Positions 22,920-33,154 of a stretch of DNA of 64,000 nucleotides are shown in pieces. Source of the stretch: Apoderus coryli (taxonomy: Eukaryota; Arthropoda; Insecta; Coleoptera; Attelabidae); assembly GCA_911728435.2 (NCBI GenBank), contig OU452203.1, forward strand, positions 12,607,651-12,671,650, in the 5' to 3' direction. The position numbers were made by a program, and so were the translations under genes. The notes under the pieces were generated by a model. That model was not told the origin of the DNA, did no database searches, and worked only from the letters and a program-made list of their open reading frames with translations. The number at the start of each line of letters is the position of its first letter. The stretch's first letter is position 1.

Positions 22920-23610
22920 GAAATACGCCCCTGTTTTATCAATTTCTCTGTTTCACACAACTTCAACTATTCCCCCAAAAGCCACTAGACATATATCTAC
23001 ACACACCTGCCGACAACGATAGTATCGGCTTTCTGCCTGCCAGATTCTATTAAATTGCTTTCGAGGATTAGTTTTCACACAAAGTTTTTGGAGACCAAAA
23101 ACGCGCTTGGCTTTACTATATGCATGCTGCATGTAGCGCGCAAAGAGGATAATATAAAAACGACGACTTGTTAAACTGAATAAAAGTGTAAATTAAAATA
23201 TTCTCTCACCAATCTTTAAGAAGATTAATGTTACTTTTTTTTTTTAATTTGAAATAAGCATACAAATACCTACATCTTGAAATACCTACCTATGTTTAGA
23301 TGGGCTAAGCTTGATACAGCCAGCGCTCAAATTAATTTATTTTTTGTATTCCTAATTTGTTAGACAGATAATTTTGATATCTCAGAAGGCATGTAATTGA
23401 TTGACTGGCGTTAAAACTTATTAATTATTATTCATACCTTATTCACTCTTATGAGGCCACTACGGGAAGAATTTATAATATGATGCCACATTTAATTTTA
23501 GTGGCAATTTGGTTGGACAATTTTGCAAAAGCTGGTACAACTATGGCACGAGCTAGGATAAAGGTTGTTTTATGGCTTTGAATAAAATAAAACTAAGACA
23601 GGTTTTGGAA
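22920..23610. other. AT-rich non-coding sequence
   Basis: No open frame of 60 codons and no element ends recognised. Confidence 0.5.
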
Positions 23611-23614
23611 ACTT

Positions 23615-23790
23615 TTTTATTTTTCGAAGTATTCTCCACAGCTATACACTTTTGCATAGCAGTCATTCCGTTCCTTGTTTGGTCAGAGTGAAGTTCTTGT
23701 CGTAAAGTCGGCAATTTTGATCACGCAGTCCGTTATAGATTTTCGGAAAGACAGGAAATCGTTGGGACTTAGGTCGGGACTGTACACTGA
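23615..23790 (-). pseudogene. mariner transposase C-terminal scrap
   Basis: The minus strand reads PDLSPNDFLSFRKSI and, after a gap, ERNDCYAKVYSCGEYFEK and a stop. These correspond to the SPDLAPxDFxLF third-Asp box and the RWxKCIxxxGDYFEK C-terminus of mariner-type transposases. About 60 residues between them are missing. The coding side is cut at about 23785 by sequence beginning TACACTGATAAAAA. Confidence 0.6.
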
Positions 23791-23799
23791 TAAAAATGG

Positions 23800-24280
23800 G
23801 TTACTTATGACAAAGGAATGAGGTATTTTGCCATTTTTTCTTTTACTACAAAGACAGCTCATTCATCAAAAGGTTGACGGTCTTCGATCAAGCAATCATC
23901 GATTCTTGAAACTACTCCTACATATTCTTGGCTTTTTACTATTTTAGCCCAAATTACAGATGATAATTATTATGGTTTTTTATATGGCGTAGGTATTATC
24001 GCGAGCAAATTTAAACATTGTAAGCAAAGCACGTTCTTTGGGATAGGGCGTCTAATATGAAATTGTTATAAATGTCAAAATAGACTTTAGAACTTCTTTA
24101 CACTGCCTAAATTTCAGAAAGCTTATACAGGGTGCTGCAAAACAAATGAAAAAAATTTCTCTGTTTTGCAACATCCTGTATATAGTCAACTTGCTTAAAA
24201 ATTGTTGATTTTTTGCTCGTGATATGATATGCGAATTCGAACATAATGTTTAGATTTTCTCATTCAGTAATGTTTTATCT
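23800..24280. other. Non-coding sequence with a 59-bp terminal-repeat hairpin
   Basis: Holds the hairpin at 24124-24182 listed separately. No coding content recognised. Confidence 0.5.
24124..24182. repeat. Compact hairpin with transposon-like ends
   Basis: The left arm TATACAGGGTGCTGCAAAAC (24124-24143) pairs with GTTTTGCAACATCCTGTATA (24163-24182) with two mismatches, leaving a loop of about 19 bases. TACAGGGTG..GCAAAA ends recall terminal repeats of insect DNA transposons, so this may be an extreme internal-deletion derivative. Confidence 0.7.
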
Positions 24281-24284
24281 ATGG

Positions 24285-25860
24285 GTAGCGGGTAGTCACT
24301 CTCCACGATCCCGGTGTAGACAGGGCTACCTCAGGGATGCGCCCCTGCCCACGCGAGCTCTGACGTCCCTATTATCCTTTCCTGTGGGGAATCAGGTCCT
24401 AACCTTCATCCTTTCCATCAACCAAGATTATCCTACCCTAATCCCACCACTCCACGCAGAAGGACTGGGGGCCCCACTGCGTTTATATTGCCCCAAGAAC
24501 AATCATGGATTATGAGTAAAAAGGATTTTGTTGTGCCGAGCGATCCAACTAGCAATTGGCGCCACTCAGGTTCCGGGCCTAGTGGTGTGAAATGGGTGAC
24601 CGGCCATATGTTCGTGGGAAACCAGGCACCATGTGGAAACTCAGATACTGGAATAAACGTAAGGCGGACTTTAAATATCGGCACTTGGAATGTCCGCGGA
24701 TTACTTCAAACAGGGAAACTTGCCATCATTGAAAAAGAAATAAGAACCAATCCTATTGTTGGACTATCTGAAACTCACTGGAAAGGCTCATGGTATTTTG
24801 AAACCAGAAACCACAATCTCGTTTTCTATTCGGGCTCCGAACACTTATCTAGAAATGGGGTAGCTATAATAATAAACAAAAAGCTCTCACACACCATCAA
24901 AGAATTCAAAGCTGTTAACGAGAGAATCATAATGGTTAGAGTAAAATCTCATCCAACCAACCTAAACATCATACAAGTCTATTTCCCCACAACGAGGCAC
25001 CAGACGATGAAGTTGAGGCAACCTACAGTCAACTGTATCAGTAACCTTCGATATGCCGATGACACTACCCTGATTGCGGCATCGAAGGAGGAGCTCACTG
25101 AACTTTTAAAACTAGTGGAACGGTTTAGTAATGAGGTTGGCCTAAGTATCAATAAAAACAAGACCAAAACTATGATTGTAGACAGAGTAAATAACAATCA
25201 ACCTGAGACAAAAAGTATGAATCATATAGAAACGGTCCACAAATTTGTCTACCTGGGCTCCTTAATATCTAATGATGGTGGCTCTAGTGATGAAATAAAA
25301 CGCAGAAGTGCAGTGGCAAAGGAAGCAATGGTAAAACTTTCAAACATCTGGAAAAGCCACGACATCTCAATTAACACCAAAATGAGGTTGGTCAGAAGCC
25401 TGATCTTCTCCATTTTTCTCTACGGGTCAGAATGCTGGACACTGAAACAGTCGGATAAGAATAAAATAGACACTTTCGAAATGTTCTGTTGGCGTAGAAT
25501 GCTGAGAGTGTCGTGGACCGAAAAGAGAACCAATCAATCCATTCTGGATCAACTAAAAATAAAGAAGAGACTACGCACAATAGTAGTAGAAAAAATTACC
25601 AAATTTTTTGGCCATGTAGTGAGGAGGAACGGATTAGAAAGACTACTTTGGAGGGTTGGGTAAATGGCAAAAGATCCCGAGGGAGGTCCCCAACAAGATA
25701 TATAGACCTCATAACGAATATTACGGAGGAAAACTTAACACAAACATTCAAATTGGCCGAAGATCGACAACAATGGAAAGCCATTACAAAAGATAGCCCA
25801 TGATCACGATGCTCGCAGTCGAGCTCCCGACCAAGAAGAATAAGAAAAATGTTTTATCTA
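24285..25860 (+). mobile_element. RTE-type LINE, internal deletion of most of the RT
   Basis: A GC-richer leader (24285-24487) precedes the endonuclease/RT fusion frame (24488-25663). After a frame change near 25630-25660 the RT C-terminus continues in the frame that ends at 25803: EGWVNGKRSRGRSPTRYID, then AEDRQQWKAI. It then shifts again to a DARSRAPDQEE-like tail near 25846. These are characteristic of the C-terminus of insect endonuclease-RT LINEs. The 3' part is complete or nearly so. The central RT fingers and palm, including the QG and first-Asp boxes, are absent. Confidence 0.85.
24488..25663 (+). pseudogene. 391-codon endonuclease-RT fusion frame
   Basis: Residues about 60-165 are the N-terminal part of an exonuclease/endonuclease/phosphatase-type endonuclease (NIGTWNVRGLL, VGLSETHWKGS, SRNGVAIIINKK, NLNIIQVYFPTT). 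Residues about 190-391 are the RT from its catalytic RYADDTTLIAAS box through the thumb (FVYLGSLISNDGG, LIFSIFLYGSECWT, FEMFCWRRMLRVSW). The C-terminal third of the endonuclease and the RT fingers/palm are lost. The joint contains about 16 out-of-frame residues (24990-25040): read one base over they give EAPDDEVEATYSQLYQ, the expected continuation of the endonuclease. A 1-base loss and the deletion therefore compensate and keep the frame open. It is unlikely to function, lacking the first RT Asp and the endonuclease catalytic His end. Confidence 0.85.
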
Positions 25861-25992
25861 ATTTTATATGGAAATAGTGGAAACTTGTTACTTTTCAGAT
25901 TGAACCGTCAGCATCAAAGAAACCCAAATTTACGCCAGTACAACAGAATAAGGAAGAAACTAACTACTAAATAATTAATTAAGAATTACAGT

Positions 25993-26239
25993 TGTCTATG
26001 TAAGTTGGCTACATAATATGGAAAACTGCATGTTGGAAAATCCAAAATTCAACCATCATACATTACATTCAATCAAAACCATTTTTTTGGCAAACTTCGT
26101 ATACGACTGATTCAATTTAATATCTGATTGATGAATTTTGGGATTAAGAACATGCAGAACATTTTAGAAAGAATATATTTGTTTTTTGATATAACAAATA
26201 ATAAAAAAGTTTTCCATATGTAGCCAACTTACGTAGACA
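25993..26239. mobile_element. 247-bp MITE with about 32-bp terminal inverted repeats
   Basis: Left end TGTCTATGTAAGTTGGCTAC (25993) and on to GGAAAACT (26027) pairs with the right end AGTTTTCCATATGTAGCC (26208) to CGTAGACA (26239), with one base change and a small indel. The interior is AT-rich and non-coding. It abuts the 3' simple-repeat tail of the CR1-type element at 26245, so one inserted next to or into the other's tail. No clear target duplication. Confidence 0.8.
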
Positions 26240-26562
26240 CATATATAATAATAATAATAATAATAAAGGCCTTTATTGAGGATACAAAATACAAAAAAAA
26301 AAAACAATTATAAATATAACATAACAAAACTAGTGTGATTTTTTTTTACATTTTCCCAAGTTTATATCCCCAAAGGGCGAGATTCAGTGCTGACTATTAA
26401 GTAGCCGCCTGTTCAGCTAACCCAAATAACCCTAGCCTAACTTAACCTAAGAACATTAGACAAACATATAGTACAAATCTTATCTTAATCAAGTATTATA
26501 AATATGTAAATATGTACTTCCACATTATACAATAATAATTGAGGCACATCAAATTAGAGTGA

Positions 26563-27687
26563 TCACACGCTCCTTTGGATATTAAATAAATACTTGGATA
26601 AATTATTCTTGAACTGCCCAATACTTTTAGATTTCCGGATATCAATTGGCAAATCATTTACAATGCGAGTGACGTTATACGAATATGACCTCTTAAACAA
26701 TTCTTTGGAATGAGTTGGTGGAGTCAGTGTTCCCTTAAACCTAATGTTAATATTGTGCACATCAGTGCGAAACTTGATTTTGGCGAAAAAATATGGAGGC
26801 GTTTTGTTATGTAGAACGTTAAAATAAAGACAAGCACTGTGTAAGTGACGGCGATTCTTCATACTCAACCATCTCACCTCCTCCAACCTTCCACTTAAGC
26901 GATCATACTTTCTTATACCAAATACAAGACGCAGACAGCTGTTCTGTAATTTCTGTATTCTACCACAATCAATACTTGTAAGGCAAGAATTATAGACGGA
27001 ATCACAAAAATTAAAATGCGATAAAACATGGGATTCACATAAGGCAATTTTTGTGCGTCTAGTTAAAAGATGGCGATTGTGGTAGATTGACCTCAAATTC
27101 ATATATGCCTTTCTCAAGCAATGGTTAACATGTGCAGTGAAACGCAGATTTTGGTCCATGTATAGTCCCAAGTTTCGAACACAGTCCTTGAATTCAACCA
27201 CTTTACTTTGAATTTTTATATGATTGCAGTGATCTGATAGAAATGTACCCGTGTTACTCTTATTACCAAACACAATTGCTACCGTTTTAGCAGTATTTAG
27301 TAACAAGCAATGTTTTTCAGATATAAGCTGTAAGTTGCTGAGATCATTATTAATTTTTTCTACAGCTTGCAAATGCTCAGAGGTAGTAAACGACATATAA
27401 ATTTGTGTGTCATCTGCAAAAAAGTGCTGGTAACAATTTTTGACTGAAGAAGGAAATTGTGACACGTACATTAAATAAAATAAGGGTCCTAAAACTGAGC
27501 CTTGAGGAACTCCCTTTAGAATAGTGGCGATATTTGAGAATATATTGTTATATGTAACTGCCTGTTTTCGATCCTGTAAATAATTACGCAATAGTTCTGA
27601 AGCGCCGGGACCCACTCCAAGGTAATGCAATAAAGCCACAAACATTTTATGATCCAACGTGTCAAAAGCCTTGGAGTAGTCCAGCAA
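26563..27687 (-). CDS. Reverse transcriptase, CR1-type, partial (5'-truncated)
   Basis: An uninterrupted frame of about 374 codons (no true start; it is open upstream through KISVLVLLDYSKAFDTLDH to a stop near 27735). RT boxes in order: LLDYSKAFDTLDH with the first catalytic Asp at its start, LKGVPQGSVLGPLFYLMYV, FFADDTQIYMSF with the catalytic DD, LLLNTAKTVAIVFG, and NLGLYMDQNLRF. The C-terminal region has SHFNFCDSVYNSCL and LQKLQNSCLRLVFG-like motifs, then the conserved end with HSKELFKRSYSYNVTRIVNDLP. This is the usual C-terminal half of a CR1/jockey-group ORF2; endonuclease and RT fingers are lost. It would have copied element RNA by target-primed reverse transcription, but cannot act alone as it stands. 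Confidence 0.9.
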   Translation of the reverse strand: MLDYSKAFDTLDHKMFVALLHYLGVGPGASELLRNYLQDRKQAVTYNNIFSNIATILKGVPQGSVLGPLFYLMYVSQFPSSVKNCYQHFFADDTQIYMSFTTSEHLQAVEKINNDLSNLQLISEKHCLLLNTAKTVAIVFGNKSNTGTFLSDHCNHIKIQSKVVEFKDCVRNLGLYMDQNLRFTAHVNHCLRKAYMNLRSIYHNRHLLTRRTKIALCESHVLSHFNFCDSVYNSCLTSIDCGRIQKLQNSCLRLVFGIRKYDRLSGRLEEVRWLSMKNRRHLHSACLYFNVLHNKTPPYFFAKIKFRTDVHNINIRFKGTLTPPTHSKELFKRSYSYNVTRIVNDLPIDIRKSKSIGQFKNNLSKYLFNIQRSV

Positions 27688-27727
27688 AACAAGAACTGAG
27701 ATTTTATAACAAGAACTGAGATTTTAT
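27688..27727. repeat. 20-bp tandem duplication at the LINE 5' junction
   Basis: The unit AACAAGAACTGAGATTTTAT occurs twice in direct succession at 27688-27707 and 27708-27727, where the CR1-type coding sequence stops. It includes element codons, so it looks like a small duplication made when the truncated copy was integrated. Confidence 0.9.
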
Positions 27728-27739
27728 ATATCATTATCG

Positions 27740-28825
27740 AGAAACATAAACTCTTCGTTCAAAGCTTGGAAGCACTTGTGACAAGAACTTTGACTTTTCG
27801 AGCAATAACTGCACGTCTTCTATGAAAAACGCACTGACCTTCCAAAGAAGCTATAGAATATTTGGCAAAAAAGTTTAATTCCTTATCACAAACGCATAAT
27901 ATTTTTGCGATGAAATTCACGAACTTTCTAAGAAATTAATATACTTTTGTGGTGAAATATATAGTGATCTAGAAATAAATTAACGACTTTGAAATAAAAG
28001 ACCAGTTGCTTGGCGAAAAGAAACGTAGGTTTTTACGTTCTTGCTTCAAGAACTTCTACTTTCATAATTAGAACTCTGGGTTTTACGTAAGTGCACATAA
28101 TTTTCTCCCAAATAATCTACATTAATCAGTCTTAAAGAAACGTAGTTCTCCATTTAAATTCCTGATTCGTTTGGCATATATCAAAAGCATGGTACTTTTG
28201 AGCAAATGTGAGATAACTTTACAAGAAATGAACGTTTTTATCAGTGTAGGGAGTATGGTCATTCGAACACGTCTACCTTTTATTTATTCAAAAATTAAAT
28301 AGTCTTGTTCTAGGTACCAGTCGGCAGTAACAAGTCTCACCTTTTTATTTTTGAGCTCATAAGAGTAAAGCCACGATTCATTATCGCACTGACAATGCTA
28401 TGAATAGTATGTTTTTAGAGTTTCCTGTATTAAACGATTTAGAGTGTTCATACCAGTTACAGTCTCCTAAAAGGACTATTCTTTTTCACACATTAATTGT
28501 CTTTTGAGGATACCTAAGCCCTAACCTAATGCTTAAAATTTGCAATGTGGTTCTTCGTTGAAGAACTTGTTCACAGACTATTATTAAAGAAAGTCTTTAA
28601 TTCCTATCATTTCAGGAAGTATATTAGTATATGATACATGAACTTTGATATTCCGAAAAATAATTTAAATTATAAAATTTTTCAAATGCACAATTGGCAC
28701 ATTAATAAATCTCAATCATAGGGGCACCCGCATATTCCAAGTTCCTGCAATTTTTCAGCAGTGTGAATACAATAACTAAATTGTTATACACATCGCGTCT
28801 GAGACCTCATCTCGATTCAGATTCA
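27740..28825. other. AT-rich non-coding sequence
   Basis: No frame of 60 codons. The string TTTTTATCAGTGTA at about 28226-28239 is the reverse complement of TACACTGATAAAAA at about 23786, possibly ends of one short-element family. Otherwise nothing. Confidence 0.5.
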
Positions 28826-28829
28826 CTTT

Positions 28830-28992
28830 ACTAGTGTTGCTTAATGCGCTTGTGATTTTGTTGTTTTCTACTTGTAATAATTAGTAATTGATTTGTTTAG
28901 TTAGTTACATACCTAAGTGATTGTCATGGTTATTTTTTATTTTCTTATTGTAATAATGGACTTTGTCCCTGAATAAATAATAAATAAGTTAT
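28830..28992 (+). repeat. Possible LINE 3' tail
   Basis: The plus strand ends ATGGACTTTGTCCCTGAATA and then AATAATAAATAAG, resembling LINE 3' UTRs with AATAAA and a short repeat tail. No coding part is recognisable upstream. Confidence 0.35.
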
Positions 28993-28994
28993 TA

Positions 28995-29935
28995 CTGAAA
29001 ATTGTGCTAATATTAAATACAAACAATTATTGGATTTTTCAAACAACATCATGTATATAATTTTGTCATTAAGTACAAATAGAAATTAAAAAATTTCTCA
29101 CGCAATTTGTTTTACCTTTTTGAACAACTTGGCTTCAGCAGTGTTCTATAGTAAAAATTTATAAATGATTTCTTTCCGTGCACGAGTATATCTCTCAATC
29201 TGTAATTTGTTTGTTTATGGACTGCGTCTAAACGTACAAAAAATTGCTTTATCAATATCTTCACATTTCTTTTTGTTAAACCTGTTTCAGCAAGTAATTT
29301 CTGTACATAACGTGAAATAATGATTGAAAACAATTTTTAAACGACATATTTATCACATTTTGTTACAGCAACGTGAGCAACTGGAATCTGTACTCCTATT
29401 ACAAAAAGTAATATTTACTTGAAAAAAATTAATATTGTGTATTAAAATAACGTTGCTTGGTTCTTGGTTTGTGTTTATCTCAAATGCACACAAATAGTGA
29501 CAGGTGCAACATATTTATGTAGAAAAGAGACGCAAAACTGGTTCGACAACAGCATCACGTTTCTATGCATTTCCAAGACAAGTTCATATAATATGTAATA
29601 TAATCATAATCTTACATATTATTATATATACACAGTGGATTTAACTGAAATTTTATTACGTACTAGTTTGAAGAAATTATAGCAACTACTAAGGCCTCGC
29701 CAATTTATTTAATGAAGAAACCATGACTAGCTAAAGATAATAAAATTATGCAATTTTTATTTAATAATAGTAATATTAATTGGAATTCTTTGGAAAAAGG
29801 CGAAGTAAAGAACCGAGGATTCTACGAGTTCTTGCGTGACCATCAATCTCCTATCACCTCTGATTGATAAGAACCAGGTGGGTTAAGCCGTGTCCAGACA
29901 TACGTAATGTAACGCGAATCTATTTGGACGCTGTC
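28995..29935. other. AT-rich non-coding sequence
   Basis: One 73-codon minus frame (29112-29333), not recognised. No repeats noted. Confidence 0.5.
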
Positions 29936-29939
29936 TGAA

Positions 29940-30135
29940 CATGAACGAATGAGACCTGAATCGCTAATCGTCTATCCAGGCAGCGTATTAGGTCGCCTTC
30001 TATTTTCAGTATACTACAGTAGCCTGTATCAAATACTCTATTTTGTCGGTAGAGTCAATATCAGGATCCTCGTGTGTAACTGTGACCAAAACGACAACCA
30101 TTCCTTGATGTTTCCATCAAAATCCTTGAACTGAA
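29940..30135 (+). pseudogene. LINE RT scrap (QGSVLGP box)
   Basis: The frame reads YPGSVLGRLLFSVYYSSLYQIL, which parallels the GVPQGSVLGPLLFxxYxxxL box of LINE reverse transcriptases with P-to-R and Q-loss changes. The following VGRVNIRILVCNCDQNDN stands where the YADD box should be, but that motif is degraded. Only this scrap is recognisable. Confidence 0.55.
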
Positions 30136-30139
30136 TAGT

Positions 30140-32530
30140 ATGCAATTTAAATTTGCGCTTACCTGGCAGTTATTGAACATCGGTATAGTTAATTTGCGAC
30201 TGACCTTGCGGTTGTATGAGCTGTTGTTCAGATGGAGTAACTTGCAAATAATGTCAATGTGCTCTAATGCATAGGTATTTGGGACTAAATTATTTATATG
30301 TAATATTTATTACCAGTTTATAATAATTACTAAACTTGAGTATCTTGCGTCTACTCATTTTGTACTTCAAAATATCATTCTCATGAATTTTCCTTATGGA
30401 TTAGCATTTAGTTCATTTTGTTGATATTTACACAAGTCCTCATTTATTCGTCTAAAACTAGATCGCAAAATACATCGATAATTATTGCTTCTATGTACCA
30501 TACTAAAATCATTTGGAAAAGGCACAGCATGTGTTCTATTTTTTCGCATGTCCGTACACATAAACACACATTGAACAAACAAAGGCGAACATGATGGAAT
30601 TAATGAGATATAAATTAAAGAACCAACTCTCATGACGTAACAAACGAAAACAGACAATAATAGCGGATAAAAAAAGCAAGATACGTCGGAAAAAAGAATG
30701 GAAATTTAAAATAATGGGATGAGAGGAAGTATATATACCGGCAACATAATAGGAACTTCAGGGGATGTTGTTCTGTCATTAGGGAATGGATGAAATTAGA
30801 GAGCAAAAATATATCGCGTTGGAATGTAGTAAATTAGGTTATTTTTTTATTTAACTTTGTTTAATTTCGATACATTACGAATAATGTATAAGTAATAATT
30901 GTGTGACTTTTTGTCATCTGTCTTTCTCGTAAAACTCTTGGTGCTAAACTTCCCGACCCTTCATTATTTTCAGACCTTAACTGATGATAAATATTTAAAA
31001 GAAGACGCTGGCTTTGCACATGTAAATCTCGTAACTCCCAACGTGCTGCGCTCGTGTCGTATACCGGCTGTGTCTGATAAGGTGACTGCAAAAAGTTTCA
31101 TCCACTTGAGGTTTTATTAAAAATTATTATGTAATTTGATAGATCTTCTTTAATTTTATTAATCTAAGAAAAACTATTGAACAGATCATGTTTAAAATAT
31201 TTAAGGTTAATGGTTTAGGTTACCAAGATACTATCGTGCCCTGTATTTTGATATAATTCAAACGGATCGTGGTTTAGAGGGCAATTGCACATTATTTAAT
31301 TATAACCTGTTCAATACAATATCTTTGATTTATTTAAGTTATAATCCATTAAATTAATGAGAAAAAAACTCCATAGGGTGCATAACATAAATGTTTAACC
31401 TATTCAGAGTTATAATGTGAAAGATTTTTGAAAAATACCACTGATGATGGAACGATTGTTGTTCCGAAACATTTTTTATTTAACTTGAACATATATATAT
31501 TTGGATTTTGTGGACAGACGTCTTTCAGTTGTAAATTGATCCCGCCCCTCGTTGAAAATGGATTTCTTCAGAGAATATATATGTAAGTAATCTAAAGAGA
31601 TAAATGCAGGCTACTGTTAGCATCCTTTCATTTTTAAAAGTGTCTCGAATAGTATCTATAAGCATTGTATATTACATATTATATGATATGGTGAGGTAAT
31701 GCTTGAATTCTTCATTTATTAAATTTCTCGTTGTGAGAGTATAGAAAATTCGCTTAGTTTTACATTAATTTTTTTCAAATACAAAATAACTTCACTATCA
31801 GACGATGAAGTGTCGTTGACTACGCCTCATCTGTCTTGAACACTGTTACGGCACAGTCGCTGCCAAAACAGCTCCGTATGTTTTAGCAGTAGGTATCCTT
31901 CGATATCTATATTCTCTGACTGCACTAATGAACTCAAAAGACATTTCGTAATTCTATAATATTTTAAATGATCCGTAAAACGACCCCGCTGCATTTGCTG
32001 AAATCTAGATTATACGGAAAAAATCTATTCATGTATAGTTTTGATACAAACACATTTTATACGATAAGTAAGTTTCACTCTAGGCATGAAATACCTACCG
32101 ATAACGCAATTCATTTTCTTTTAGCCGAGCACTGTAGAGTCAACTGAAGGAGATTCTATTAGACACCCTAATGCTGTGGAAAACCTCGTTACATCAGTGG
32201 CGTGGAACAAAAAAAAACCATGAGAACTCTCAATTTACATTTCATTAATTCCAGCGGATTACCATTGATAATTGATAGAGCCATCTGGCAACACTGCCTC
32301 GTATTCTGGATGATCTTTACATAGGAGATCTTTGAAATGGTCAGGTTCAAATATCAACCAATTATGTCGAGTAGTTTGTGTGGGACAGCTGTTTGAAGAA
32401 GAGGACAAGTTTTGGGTGTTTCTGAAATGAAGAGGGAACATATCGTTGGGTGATTCTGTTTATGTTTTTGAAAGAGAAGATGCGTTAGGAAATTAGAAAA
32501 TAGTTGAATGCCATTCATGAAGATGTCTGA
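30140..32530. other. AT-rich non-coding sequence
   Basis: Frames of 60-87 codons (30394-30657, 30861-31120, 32259-32441) match nothing. At 31440-31472 the string CTGATGATGGAACGATTGTTG followed by TTCCGAAAC resembles a motif seen near ends of Penelope-like elements, a weak hint only. Confidence 0.45.
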
Positions 32531-32534
32531 CATT

Positions 32535-32665
32535 CACTACCACCATTAAGTAGTGGTATAAAGAGCTCAAAAATGGTCGAACATCCGTGATTTAGGACCC
32601 GTCCAGATTAAGCCAATAAGCACATGTGGTTTATCACTGGAACGTGTGCAAAATTCGTGCACGAA
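32535..32665 (+). pseudogene. Tc1/mariner N-terminal scrap
   Basis: One plus frame reads WYKELKNGRTSVI after a stop, then a DPSR-like stretch. This resembles the WYxxFKxGRxSVxDxxRxGRP segment following the DNA-binding helices of mariner-type transposases. Very short and decayed. Confidence 0.45.
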
Positions 32666-32689
32666 TGAGAAAATTGTTAGCCCGATGGG

Positions 32690-33150
32690 TACCGCATTAA
32701 GATTAAAGTTAAAATTAGGGATGTCTGATACACTGCGATCTGATGGTCTATTGTGTCCCTCTGTCGTGAGTTACTTGATCTGTGTCTCAAGTTACAACTC
32801 TCCATCAAGCTCTAGAGCTCTTATGAACTTCAGTAGCTTGGCGAGTTTCAGGGCCAACACGTCTCCGTCTTATACCATTTCATGTTCGAAGTGTTGCTTG
32901 TGTTGTTTTCTGATAGGGGCCCATTCTGTTATTAGGTGGTGAGGAGTTTATTCCTCCTTCTAGGCCTAATATTGCCATATGTTTCCTAATGCGACAATGT
33001 CCTGTAAGAATACGTATCCCGTTCTCACTGAGATCCAAACAGATTTGGGATCTTTCATGGTTGAAGTTTCCAAGTGTAGTGTATCAGTCCAGGAGAATTT
33101 TGTCGGTTTATTGCTCTTTCTGTTTGCTCCTTAATTCTGCTTCTATTATT
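32690..33150 (-). pseudogene. LINE ORF2 C-terminus and 3' UTR, copy 2
   Basis: The minus strand reads NHERSQICLDLSENGIRIL then TGHCRIRKHMAILGLE, followed by an UTR-like stretch containing GCCAAGCTACTGAAGTTCAT and GGGACACAATAGACCATCAG. The same order is seen on the plus strand at 44680-45060. There the next residues hold the Cys-x2-Cys knuckle; here that Cys region is lost. The family is of the I/R1/LOA type, in which RNase H and a C-terminal knuckle follow the RT. Confidence 0.7.
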
Positions 33151-33154
33151 TGAC

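Larger units (their letters stand above)
26245..27735 (-). mobile_element. CR1-type LINE, 5'-truncated, with 3' UTR and TTA tail
   Basis: On the minus strand the element comprises an RT coding part (to 26563), a 3' UTR of about 310 bp, and the end CAATAAAGGCC followed by a TTATTATTA-type tail at 26246-26265. Truncation at the 5' side lies near 27728-27735. This is the youngest-looking LINE in the window because its frame is unbroken. Confidence 0.85.
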
